From assembly GCA_964364175.1 (NCBI GenBank), contig CAYILR010000069.1:1-13085 (forward strand): a stretch of 13,085 bases of DNA, read 5' to 3'. Positions 1-7,041 of this stretch are shown here, one piece after another. The position numbers and the translations under genes were made by a program. The stretch is from CAYILR01 sp964364175 (GTDB lineage: Bacteria > Bdellovibrionota > UBA1018). The first letter of the stretch is position 1, and every line of letters starts with the position of its first letter. The notes beneath the pieces were generated by a model. The model was given only the letters and a program-made list of their open reading frames with translations. It was not told where the DNA came from and ran no database searches.

Positions 1-57
1 CTGTTTATAAATTATGCAAGTGAATCACTCAAACGGGCTGAACAGTTACGATTTTAA
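1..57 (+). CDS. 3' end of a rightward gene (partial, unidentified)
   Basis: Frame 1 is open from the first base to a TAA at 55-57 and encodes an 18-residue polar, helix-like tail ending in ...KRAEQLRF. The other two plus-strand frames close within the first 27 bases. A strong hairpin terminator begins 10 bases after the stop, as expected for the end of a transcription unit. Nothing can be said about function from so short a tail. It could be chance, because 18 open codons is not statistically strong; the correctly placed terminator is the main support. Confidence 0.45.
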   Translation: MFINYASESLKRAEQLRF

Positions 58-66
58 ATAAATAAA

Positions 67-102
67 AAAAGCCCCGATCTTCATTGGAAGATCGGGGCTT
101 TT
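67..102. terminator. Bidirectional Rho-independent terminator
   Basis: A perfect 16-bp stem (67-82 pairs with 87-102) with a GC-rich core (GCCCCGATCTTC) and a four-base ATTG loop. Read leftward, the hairpin is followed by a run of seven T residues and then more T-rich sequence, an excellent terminator for the minus-strand gene ending at 130. Read rightward, it is followed by TTTTGAGTTTTT, which could stop a gene coming from the left edge. It therefore sits between two convergent genes. Confidence 0.9.
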
Positions 103-129
103 GAGTTTTTAAACCCAAACTTCTAAAAA

Positions 130-579
130 TTAGAAGCTTGTGAAGTAACCCAGACTGTCGCCCATGCCGTAGCCGGAGCTAGCCTGAGAAGGAGCCATAA
201 ATACTGCTCCGGGTTGGCTCAGGATCAAACCGATCACGACCACAACGCCGATACCGATTGCAACGTTCACGAGGATGTTGGTGCTGGCACCGTGAAGGCT
301 TGCACCTTCTTTTTTTACCGAGTGAACCGACGCAACGATCCCGTCGATGTCTTGTTTCAACGTTCCAGCGAAGTAAGAATCTTGCAAAGCTTTCGCGATG
401 CGAGCGTGTTCGCCTGGGGTGATGTTGTTTGCATCCAGATATTGATTAGCATCTTCAAGTGTGATTGTTCCAGCAACCAATTGGTTTGCTAGACCTTTCA
501 CGGCCACGCTCGTATCTGAAGCAAATACGGATTGCCCCATCAACGAGAATGCCAATACTAAGCTCATGACTTTATTCAT
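130..579 (-). CDS. Small exported single-pass membrane protein, function unknown
   Basis: A 149-residue protein that I do not recognise. Residues 1-20 form a clear Sec signal peptide with a cleavable end (SVFA, then SD). Residues about 22-95 look alpha-helical and soluble. Residues about 102-121 form one strongly hydrophobic segment rich in V, I and G, followed by a Gly/Ser/Tyr/Phe-rich tail ending in YFTSF. The start is well supported: AGAGGTAG lies a few bases before the ATG on the minus strand. The gene is monocistronic, with its own terminator at 67-102 and a divergent neighbour upstream. After signal cleavage the protein should sit in the envelope with its helical domain in the periplasm, held by the C-terminal segment. 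Reality as a gene is near certain; function is unknown. Confidence 0.85.
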   Translation of the reverse strand: MNKVMSLVLAFSLMGQSVFASDTSVAVKGLANQLVAGTITLEDANQYLDANNITPGEHARIAKALQDSYFAGTLKQDIDGIVASVHSVKKEGASLHGASTNILVNVAIGIGVVVVIGLILSQPGAVFMAPSQASSGYGMGDSLGYFTSF

Positions 580-656
580 AACTACTACCTCTTTCTATTT
601 TTGAATTCGGCTCTAAAGAGGGATTAACGTCCTCCATCTTTTTAAACCTTGGGCGC

Positions 657-685
657 TAGCTAACGAGGTTCTTTGTCAAAGTCAA
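657..685 (-). promoter_or_regulatory. Putative promoter for the small exported protein gene
   Basis: On the minus strand, TTGACT (680-685) is followed after 17 bases by TAGCTA (657-662). The -35 box is close to consensus and a second box, TTGACA, overlaps it at 675-680, but the -10 is poor. The predicted leader would be about 70 bases. Position between divergent genes supports a promoter somewhere here; the exact boxes are uncertain. Confidence 0.3.
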
Positions 686-690
686 GCGAG

Positions 691-719
691 TTGTGTAAAA
701 AATATTAGGTATTTATAAA
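691..719 (+). promoter_or_regulatory. Putative sigma-70 type promoter for the metalloprotease gene
   Basis: TTGTGT (691-696), a 17-base spacer, then TATAAA (714-719), which matches five of six bases of the -10 consensus in an AT-rich stretch. Transcription would start near 726. This leaves a leader of about 30 bases carrying the GGAGG before the ATG at 758, and argues against translation from the GTG at 725. Confidence 0.45.
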
Positions 720-757
720 TCTATGTGCTAGAAGCGGCCACGTATTGGAGGTCCATC

Positions 758-2344
758 ATGGTCCAGCTATTTCTCATTTGTGTATTAGGTGCGGGGATTT
801 TATTTGCCGGAGAGCCGACTGAAAGGCAGTGGCAAATCGTCGATTGGAATTCAGCCAAGAAAAAATTCGTAGAAAGACAAGCCGGGCAAAGCGAGTTGCA
901 GCTCGTATCGGATCATGATTTTTCGAGCCGGAATTTTTCTATCCACCATTCGTTTTCAGATGATGTTTATTCTTTCCCAGAAGCTGGGAAACAGCTCAAT
1001 AGTACAGATTCTGCCAAAATGCTGCGAGCCGCAACGATTGCTTACCATATCAAAAAAATGGAGCAGTACTTTCAAGCAAAGCTGCAGGCGGCTGGTCTCA
1101 CCCCCCAGCTGACCCAGTTCAGCAATCCTTTCAAAATTCGATTTGATGTTCCTTATCAATATTCCCCCACGCATTATTACGACAAAAATACGAAATATCG
1201 GAATGCGGCAATCACCATTCCGCCATCCGAAATGGACGAGGCAAAAGACTACATTGAGAAAAATGGCCATGGCTGGGAAAATGAGATCTGGTTTGCGCAG
1301 TTTTTCACGTTCCCTGTGGTCAGTACTTATTTCGTGGATCGGGTGATTGACACTGCCTTGTGCCCGGATGTTTCTTACCACGAATATACCCACCAAATTA
1401 CAGGCAATTTCATCGGAAAAAATGCGATTGGCCGGGCATTGTCCGAAGGGTTGTCGGATTATTTTGCTGCTTCCGTGATCGACTATCCCGTTCTTTATAG
1501 CAGCAAGACTTGTCCGTCCGTGAAGTGGCAGCTTTTTGTGTCATCATTCCGAATTGATCGAGATCAATCAGAATATAGCCCCACGATTGAAAGTGATTTT
1601 AAGTCGAACCTCAGATTTGTTCCTGCCGTGTTGTGGAAATATCGAGCCGCTGTGGGTGTTGACGTTGCTGACAAGACGATTTTGAGAGCAACCTCAAAGA
1701 GTAATTCGATGACGTTGGTTCCAGGGTTCATGCAACTGCTTTCGGATGAGCTTTATAGCGAGATCAAAGCGCAACAAGGTGAAGCTGCGGCTCTGGCGCT
1801 GGTTCAAAAAGTAGAGCGCGAAATCTATCGCCCTCGTGGTCTGATGACTTCTTATGGTGAAGTGGACACGATTTTTCCAGATTTGCCGACGTATCAGATC
1901 GTGGTTGAAAATCCAGATCGCTCGGTTAGGCAGATTTGTTCGCAACAGAATCAGATGGAGTTGAATTGGCAGACTTTTTCCAGAATCCGTCCGACTTTGT
2001 ATGTTGCCTGGCACTGCAATGGGGTGAGAATTCCATTTAAAATTGAATTTCCTAAGGACCCTCGGTCTTATGTTTCTGATCGTTTTGAAAAAAATGGTGG
2101 TTTAGGTGCTCGGATTTTTTTCGCAAGCCCAGCTGTGAAAAATCCATCCACGAGCCTGACTGCAGACGAGGTTTCGCTTTATCGAGCTGCGATTCAATAT
2201 GCGCAGAAATACTATTTGGAAGGCGGTAAAGTGGGTAACATCATGTTTAAGCATGACCCCGCGCCAGACCAAAAAAATTCTGGATTCATGTTTCAGATTT
2301 ACTATGGATTAATGACGCCTCATCAATTCATTTTGAAGATCTAG
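758..2344 (+). CDS. Secreted HExxH zinc metalloprotease (gluzincin-like)
   Basis: A 528-residue exported protein. The start is the ATG at 758, because GGAGG lies seven bases upstream and the next residues form a signal peptide (MVQLFLICVLGAGILFAG); the GTG at 725 would put polar residues before it. The sequence HEYTHQITG (HExxH, H208-H212) is followed 18 residues later by ALSEGLSDYFAAS, with E230 and D234. This matches the zinc-binding pattern of gluzincins such as thermolysin and fungalysin relatives, where two His and a downstream Glu bind zinc and the Glu of HExxH is catalytic. Flanking sequence does not look like a standard M4 protease: no propeptide or C-terminal domain is recognisable, and the C-terminal ~200 residues are unassigned. 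Substrate unknown; likely periplasmic or secreted. The stop codon overlaps that of the convergent gene. Confidence 0.85.
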   Translation: MVQLFLICVLGAGILFAGEPTERQWQIVDWNSAKKKFVERQAGQSELQLVSDHDFSSRNFSIHHSFSDDVYSFPEAGKQLNSTDSAKMLRAATIAYHIKKMEQYFQAKLQAAGLTPQLTQFSNPFKIRFDVPYQYSPTHYYDKNTKYRNAAITIPPSEMDEAKDYIEKNGHGWENEIWFAQFFTFPVVSTYFVDRVIDTALCPDVSYHEYTHQITGNFIGKNAIGRALSEGLSDYFAASVIDYPVLYSSKTCPSVKWQLFVSSFRIDRDQSEYSPTIESDFKSNLRFVPAVLWKYRAAVGVDVADKTILRATSKSNSMTLVPGFMQLLSDELYSEIKAQQGEAAALALVQKVEREIYRPRGLMTSYGEVDTIFPDLPTYQIVVENPDRSVRQICSQQNQMELNWQTFSRIRPTLYVAWHCNGVRIPFKIEFPKDPRSYVSDRFEKNGGLGARIFFASPAVKNPSTSLTADEVSLYRAAIQYAQKYYLEGGKVGNIMFKHDPAPDQKNSGFMFQIYYGLMTPHQFILKI

Positions 2345-3633
2345 TGTAGTTCAAGTCTACCATCCAAGCTTCGGATGCGATACTTGCCCTTCACTCGGCG
2401 CACTGTGATTTCGATGGGGCGATCGAGTCCGAGCACGGCGCCTCTGAAAATCGTTTCGGATCCGAGAGAGCTGAAATATTCTCTTCGGACTGTGTGCAAA
2501 GTCAGTTGAAGTGGTGCTTCGTCATCCATGACTTGAATCGTTGAGATCATCAAGTCAGGATTGAAATCGTCGATCGTAAATAACCGGGTTTTGTTTCCGA
2601 TTCGAATCGTGCCCGAGAGGGTGCTTCCCAAATTCGGCCCCAGGACTACATCGTTTGGATTTAAGAAGGGTTCTGTGATTTTCTCTGACGTTGGGACAAA
2701 GTTCCATTCGGGATCGAAGATTTTTTTCTCAAAATATCCGGTTTGGCCCAAAATATTCATTCCTTGAACGCGAAGCAATCGGGCTGAGTTGCCTCGACCG
2801 ATTTGGAAAATGCTGATTTTTGCAGTGATGAAGGGCGGGATCAAGCCTGGAATGAATCCTTGGATGTCAGGTTGGCGGAACCAATCTTCGGCTGGCAGTG
2901 CACGAGCGTTGGGCGCTCCCCCTCGCTCATAAGTATAAGTGAGGAATGGATTCTGTCCCAGAGTGTCATAATCTGCCAGTCGAGTGTACATGCGTCCAGC
3001 GGCATCAATGACGAAAATCGTGGAGGCGCTTGCATCAAGATTGACCGCAGTAAATCGTCCGCGCTCAGGACCAGGAATCAAATATCGAAAACGGGAGGGG
3101 AGCCATGGATCTGCAAGTTGAATCGTGCGTCCGTCGTCACTCAAGGCGTAAAGCGCGGTGTTCCCAATGGACACAGGATTGAATTGGCCATGAATGTCTT
3201 CGTAACCGCCTGCAGCTGCTCCTCGATGAGAAATCGCATAGGCCCGGGTCATGCGTGGCAACGAGAGGCTCCTTCGAAAAGGCCTTCCCCAGGGAGCCCA
3301 TTTTCTGGAGCCGAGTTTGGCATAGTGGACTTTTCCGTCCCAAGAAACAGCCAGCAAATTGTCCCCGTCTGTGGAGATCTCAGTGATCGGGATATCGTGG
3401 CGAAAGATCAATCCAGACTGAGGAAGACCGGTCTCGCCGAAAAGTTCCCAGTCTGTTTGCGGGGAAACGTAGCGTCTGATCCAAATTCTTCCGTCCTTGA
3501 GCAGGGCTTCCTGCTCAGTGCCGCAGTCATGGTGCTTGTTTTTGAGTCCCATGCAAGGGGTCAGTGGGGGGGTTCCGAATGCGGATGGGGTGATGAGTGC
3601 CAGGGTCAGAGAGAGAAGGATTTTTTGTCGCAT
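2341..3633 (-). CDS. Exported protein of unknown function, possibly a beta-propeller
   Basis: A 430-residue protein with a clear Sec signal peptide (residues 1-20, ending PSAFG). I do not recognise the family. The mature part begins with two nearby cysteines (C27, C37) that could form a disulfide. Several segments follow the pattern small residue, hydrophobic strand, D-G turn, strand (for example LLAVSWDGKVHY, ALYALSDDGRTIQL and IFVIDAAGRMYTRL), which resembles blades of a beta-propeller; this fold call is inference. GTAGAGGG lies about seven bases before the start. The TAG stop at 2341-2343 overlaps the TAG of the convergent metalloprotease gene, and no hairpin separates them. A 282-codon frame on the opposite strand is open but has no signal sequence or ribosome site and is taken as a shadow. 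Confidence 0.8.
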   Translation of the reverse strand: MRQKILLSLTLALITPSAFGTPPLTPCMGLKNKHHDCGTEQEALLKDGRIWIRRYVSPQTDWELFGETGLPQSGLIFRHDIPITEISTDGDNLLAVSWDGKVHYAKLGSRKWAPWGRPFRRSLSLPRMTRAYAISHRGAAAGGYEDIHGQFNPVSIGNTALYALSDDGRTIQLADPWLPSRFRYLIPGPERGRFTAVNLDASASTIFVIDAAGRMYTRLADYDTLGQNPFLTYTYERGGAPNARALPAEDWFRQPDIQGFIPGLIPPFITAKISIFQIGRGNSARLLRVQGMNILGQTGYFEKKIFDPEWNFVPTSEKITEPFLNPNDVVLGPNLGSTLSGTIRIGNKTRLFTIDDFNPDLMISTIQVMDDEAPLQLTLHTVRREYFSSLGSETIFRGAVLGLDRPIEITVRRVKGKYRIRSLDGRLELH

Positions 3634-3695
3634 TCGAGCCCTCTACCTTAGAATGGGTGGAATGAGAAGTTGGGATATTATAACCGGGAACCTAA

Positions 3696-4586
3696 TTACC
3701 TAAGGGCGTTCAGAATTTCGTGTCGGAGGAATTTTCGGTATTCTGTGTTGCCTTCGTCATGAATCAAGGTGTGCTCTTCTCCTGGAAAAGTGACGAAGTG
3801 AGTTTTTCCTGCCCAATGGACAGCAGTTTCGCTGGAAAGGAAACTGCTGATGATCGGGTCATTGTCGTATGTGACAATGAGTGCGGGTATGGAGGTTTTT
3901 TTCGCGAAAAGCTGCATTTTTTCTTGGTCGTGAATGGAGCAGAGAAGGGGCGCGGGAGTTGATCCGAATGAGAGCACGACCGATTCAAAGGACAAAAAAG
4001 TAGAATCCAGGACAATGAATTGGGGCTGAATCTGGATGCCGCGGGCTTTTAAGCTTTCCAAGGCGGTCAGAGCGGTACCGCCCCCCACGCTTGCGGCATA
4101 GACAATCAGCGGTTTGTCTCCGGCCAGTTCTTTTGCCTTCAGTAGCGCAGCTGCTCCGTCCTGAGTGGCGCCATCGAAGGTGGTTTTCTCGGTAGAAACT
4201 GAGTGTCCATAACCGCGGTAATCAAAAACAAGGTAATCGAGCCCTGTTTCTTGAGCGACTGGATAGAGTTCGGGAGCGGCATTCGATACATTGAGGCCAT
4301 TGCCGTGGAAATAAACCAAGAGCCCTCGGGATTTTCCTTTGGGTTGCTCAAAGTACCAGGCGTGAAGCAATGCGAAACCATGGGTGTACGAGGGGATGAT
4401 GAGTTCTTTGGGTTGGGTTCGGTTTTTGAATTCGATGTACGAGTCATGGGTCAAATCCATCACGTCTGTCGGAAACGCTGCCATTTCGCACACGCTTCTA
4501 GCGAAAGCGTTTGAGCTGAGTAAACAGCAAACCCACAGAAGAATTGAACGAAAATCGTTTAAAGGCACAGTCTTTCCATTTCCCAT
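3696..4586 (-). CDS. Exported alpha/beta hydrolase (BEM46/ABHD17-like)
   Basis: A 296-residue serine hydrolase of the alpha/beta fold. Visible landmarks in order: a hydrophobic export signal (about residues 13-29, ending SSNAFA), the oxyanion strand-turn VYFHGNG (HGN at 94-96), the conserved FDYRGYGHS (121-129), the nucleophile elbow YAASVGGG with Ser166, an acid in TYDNDPIIS (D241 or D243) and the catalytic His272 in GEEHTLIH. The layout fits the BEM46/ABHD17 group of esterase- or thioesterase-like enzymes. The elbow is A-x-S-x-G rather than G-x-S-x-G, a known but less common variant. Substrate unknown, probably periplasmic. The start is not certain: the first ATG lacks a good ribosome site, while a GTG at codon 7 follows GGAAATGGAAAG. 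The gene is divergent from mlaE. Confidence 0.85.
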   Translation of the reverse strand: MGNGKTVPLNDFRSILLWVCCLLSSNAFARSVCEMAAFPTDVMDLTHDSYIEFKNRTQPKELIIPSYTHGFALLHAWYFEQPKGKSRGLLVYFHGNGLNVSNAAPELYPVAQETGLDYLVFDYRGYGHSVSTEKTTFDGATQDGAAALLKAKELAGDKPLIVYAASVGGGTALTALESLKARGIQIQPQFIVLDSTFLSFESVVLSFGSTPAPLLCSIHDQEKMQLFAKKTSIPALIVTYDNDPIISSFLSSETAVHWAGKTHFVTFPGEEHTLIHDEGNTEYRKFLRHEILNALR

Positions 4587-4598
4587 AAAATCTTCGAC

Positions 4599-4627
4599 AT
4601 ATTAAATAAACGTTGTTCAATAGTAAA
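4599..4627 (-). promoter_or_regulatory. Putative promoter for the alpha/beta hydrolase gene
   Basis: On the minus strand, TTTACT (4622-4627), a 17-base spacer and TAATAT (4599-4604), each matching four of six consensus bases, lie in the divergent gap. Transcription would start about 4592, only a few bases before the first ATG. If right, this favours the GTG at codon 7 as the start, or a nearly leaderless message. Confidence 0.3.
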
Positions 4628-4715
4628 GCGTTTTTGCAGTAAAACAGGCCATGCAAATTTTGGTAGCCATTCAGACCAGTTCATAGGTAAAACTAGGGGC
4701 AAGGGACGGGAACGG

Positions 4716-5483
4716 ATGATCGTACTGGCGCTAGAGACCTTAGGGGAGTTTGCCATTTTTGGCTGGGAGATCGTTAAATCCTCCCTGCGTCTTTGGAAAA
4801 GACGGGATCTTTTTTTCAAACAATGCGAATTCATCGGCGTTCAATCGACCGGTATCATCTTTGTCTCGGGGCTTTTCATGGGGGCGGTGCTGGGCTACCA
4901 GCTCTATGCCTCGCTTCACACATTTGGAGCTGAAGCCTTGTTGGGGGGAAGTGTTGGAGTAGCCTTGTTTCGTGAATTGGCCCCGGTCATGGGAGCGATC
5001 ATGGTCACGGGCCGAGCGGGCGCCGCGATGGCTGCGCAGATTGCCAGCATGAAAGTGTCGGAGCAGGTGGATGCTCTCGAGGTGATGGCCGTCAATCCGA
5101 TTGAGTATCTTGTGCTGCCGAGAGTGATGGCAGGGTGGTTGATGATGCCGATTCTCGCTTTGTTTTTTGCATCCGTGGCGTGTTGTGCTGCCGCAGGAGT
5201 CGCGTGCGGAGTGATGGGATTGGATGGCCCGATTTTCTGGGATCAGCTCACGCGTTATGTGGATTTCATCGATGTGATTCATTGCCTGGTGAAGGGTGCG
5301 ACGTTTGGATTGATTCTCACCTGGATTGGATGTTTTTGTGGATATCGTGCTGCTGGAGGAGCGAGCGCAGTGGGATTTGCGACTCGTACGACGGTGGTCG
5401 CAACTTGCTTAACTATACTTTTGGGTGATTATTTTCTCACTTCATTATTGCCTTTTGGATTCGCAACATTGAGAGTGATTTAA
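4716..5483 (+). CDS. mlaE: MlaE-family phospholipid ABC transporter permease
   Basis: A 255-residue inner-membrane permease of the MlaE (YrbE) family, the membrane core of ABC systems that move phospholipids between inner and outer membranes. The family signature is clear at residues 84-140: FRELAPVMGAIMVTGRAGAA, then MKVSEQVDALEVMAVNPIEYLVLPRV. About five hydrophobic segments are visible (roughly 45-65, 83-100, 140-165, 190-208, 222-245) after an amphipathic N-terminus. Length is normal. The ATG follows AAGGGACGGGAACGG. The stop lies six bases before mlaD, so the two are co-transcribed. The usual partner ATPase (mlaF) is not adjacent: the upstream neighbour is a divergent hydrolase. It must be encoded elsewhere or the operon is split. 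Confidence 0.95.
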   Translation: MIVLALETLGEFAIFGWEIVKSSLRLWKRRDLFFKQCEFIGVQSTGIIFVSGLFMGAVLGYQLYASLHTFGAEALLGGSVGVALFRELAPVMGAIMVTGRAGAAMAAQIASMKVSEQVDALEVMAVNPIEYLVLPRVMAGWLMMPILALFFASVACCAAAGVACGVMGLDGPIFWDQLTRYVDFIDVIHCLVKGATFGLILTWIGCFCGYRAAGGASAVGFATRTTVVATCLTILLGDYFLTSLLPFGFATLRVI

Positions 5484-5489
5484 ACGGGG

Positions 5490-7016
5490 ATGAAAACTCA
5501 GCTTAAAGTCGGACTGTTTACTTTTCTTGGCCTCCTCCTGATCGGGGGCGTAACGATTTTTGTGAACGATCGCCCCTTTTGGTGGCGGAAATGCCAACCT
5601 ATTTATGTGAACGTGGACGATGCGACGGGCTTGAAGAACAAATCACCCGTTCGTTCTTTGGGACTTGAGATCGGTTATCTTCGCTCGGTGGAACTCAGCG
5701 AAACCTACGTCCGGTTGGGGGTTTGCATCACCGCGCCAATTCAGGTTTTGCCCTCGACTCGTGCCTACATTCGCAGTGAAGGATTCTTGGGCGACAAGTT
5801 TCTTGAGCTCAAGCCCGTGCGTTACACAGGTGTGAGTTCTGAGGTCAAATCTCCTCGCAAAGTTTTGCCCGTTGTTGTCCCTGCGCCTGCCACGCCAGCT
5901 TCGCCTGCACCAGCAGCCCCGGCTCGATCTCATCCTTCAAAAAAAACGAGCGGATTGCAGAGATTTTTGAGGGAAATCAGCGGAATGGCTGTCGCTTATG
6001 CAGCCGATCCGGTCATACAGGATAGTCCACATGAGTCCGCGCAAATCAGTGCGCAGGGCAGTGAGAGCAAAGATATCCCGGTGGGTAGCAAGGGCGAGGA
6101 TGTCCAGGCCGTCGTCGATCGAGTGAATGGCCTGGTGAAAGAAATGACCAGCCTGACAACGAACCTCAAGGATGCCATCAATCCGGATGAGCTCCGACAG
6201 ACGATGCGTCAGCTCAACAAAACTCTTGAAAACGCCTCAAAAACATTGTCCCCCGAGGGGGGGCTGAATACCACAGCTCAACGCACGTTGAGCAAACTAG
6301 AGGACGCGATTGAACAATTGCGAGATATTATTGCGCGGATCAATCGAGGTGAGGGGTCCGTCGGAAAAGTCGTCAACGATCCTGTCTATGCTGATGAGTT
6401 TCGCAAGGCGATCGAGAACGTTAACCGCCTGCTGAATCGAGTCAGCCAAATTCGTCTCCAAGTGGATGTTGCTGCGCTTTACATTCCTGCTTTTGATGGA
6501 ACACGAGCGAATGCCAATCTCAAGATTTGGCCAGCCAAAGATCGTTACTACTTGATCGGCGTCAGCGTTGATCCTCGCGGACGCAGAATCAAAACAATGA
6601 CTGAGACCACAGTCACCGCAGGTGGAGTGACCACTAAAACTTACTCAGAATCGATTGTTTTGGATCCCACGGCGTATGTTCCCAATGTGATGCTGGGGAA
6701 AGTTTTTTTGGGTCGAATTGAGGTCGCTGCGGGCGCTTTGTACGGAGATGGGGCTGCTTCTGTCGTAGGCTGGTTAGGTCCCTCAGAAAACGAAGAGATG
6801 TTCAAACTCCGAACCGATATGTACTTTCGAGGACAAGGAGCAGGATTTAATCTCAGGATCACTGGCCAAGCTCACCCTCTTTATGCGGTAAAGGGATTCA
6901 GCTCGCTCTATCTCAGTGCGGGTATGGAAAGCGTGATCAGACCGACGGTTCTCTTCGGCACAGGTGTTTCGTTTGATGATGAGGACATCAGAACTCTATT
7001 TGTTTTCCTGAATTAG
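5490..7016 (+). CDS. mlaD: MlaD-like MCE-domain lipid transport protein with long C-terminal region
   Basis: A 508-residue protein anchored in the inner membrane by residues about 7-25, with an MCE domain at about 36-110 (VNVDDATGLKNKSPVRSLGL, then IRSEGFLGDKFLELKPV). MCE proteins form hexameric rings that bind phospholipids and pair with MlaE. After the MCE domain come a Pro/Ala-rich linker (about 130-147), a polar segment (150-200), a helical or coiled-coil region (about 203-320) containing the MCE-associated motif GEGSVGKVVNDP (287-298), and a beta-rich C-terminal region (about 325-508) beginning near DRYYLIGVSVDPRG. E. coli MlaD is about 183 residues, so this is the long form. The C-terminal region may reach toward the outer membrane; that is inference. 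The ATG follows CGGGG directly, a weak ribosome site, so translation is probably coupled to mlaE. Confidence 0.92.
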   Translation: MKTQLKVGLFTFLGLLLIGGVTIFVNDRPFWWRKCQPIYVNVDDATGLKNKSPVRSLGLEIGYLRSVELSETYVRLGVCITAPIQVLPSTRAYIRSEGFLGDKFLELKPVRYTGVSSEVKSPRKVLPVVVPAPATPASPAPAAPARSHPSKKTSGLQRFLREISGMAVAYAADPVIQDSPHESAQISAQGSESKDIPVGSKGEDVQAVVDRVNGLVKEMTSLTTNLKDAINPDELRQTMRQLNKTLENASKTLSPEGGLNTTAQRTLSKLEDAIEQLRDIIARINRGEGSVGKVVNDPVYADEFRKAIENVNRLLNRVSQIRLQVDVAALYIPAFDGTRANANLKIWPAKDRYYLIGVSVDPRGRRIKTMTETTVTAGGVTTKTYSESIVLDPTAYVPNVMLGKVFLGRIEVAAGALYGDGAASVVGWLGPSENEEMFKLRTDMYFRGQGAGFNLRITGQAHPLYAVKGFSSLYLSAGMESVIRPTVLFGTGVSFDDEDIRTLFVFLN

Positions 7017-7041
7017 TGCGACCGTGCTAGTTTAATCTCAA

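Noticed and set aside
214..492. 92-codon open frame on the plus strand
   Set aside because: It is antisense to the small exported protein gene, which has a clear signal peptide, ribosome site and terminator.
728..737. CTAGAAGCGG shared with the left end of the inverted-repeat element
   Set aside because: A ten-base match between a 176-bp element and a 13-kb window is expected several times by chance, and similarity does not extend.
2803..3651. 282-codon open frame on the plus strand
   Set aside because: It is antisense to the minus-strand gene at 2341-3633, which has a signal peptide and ribosome site. The plus-strand product has no domain, signal or initiation site and reads like a shadow.
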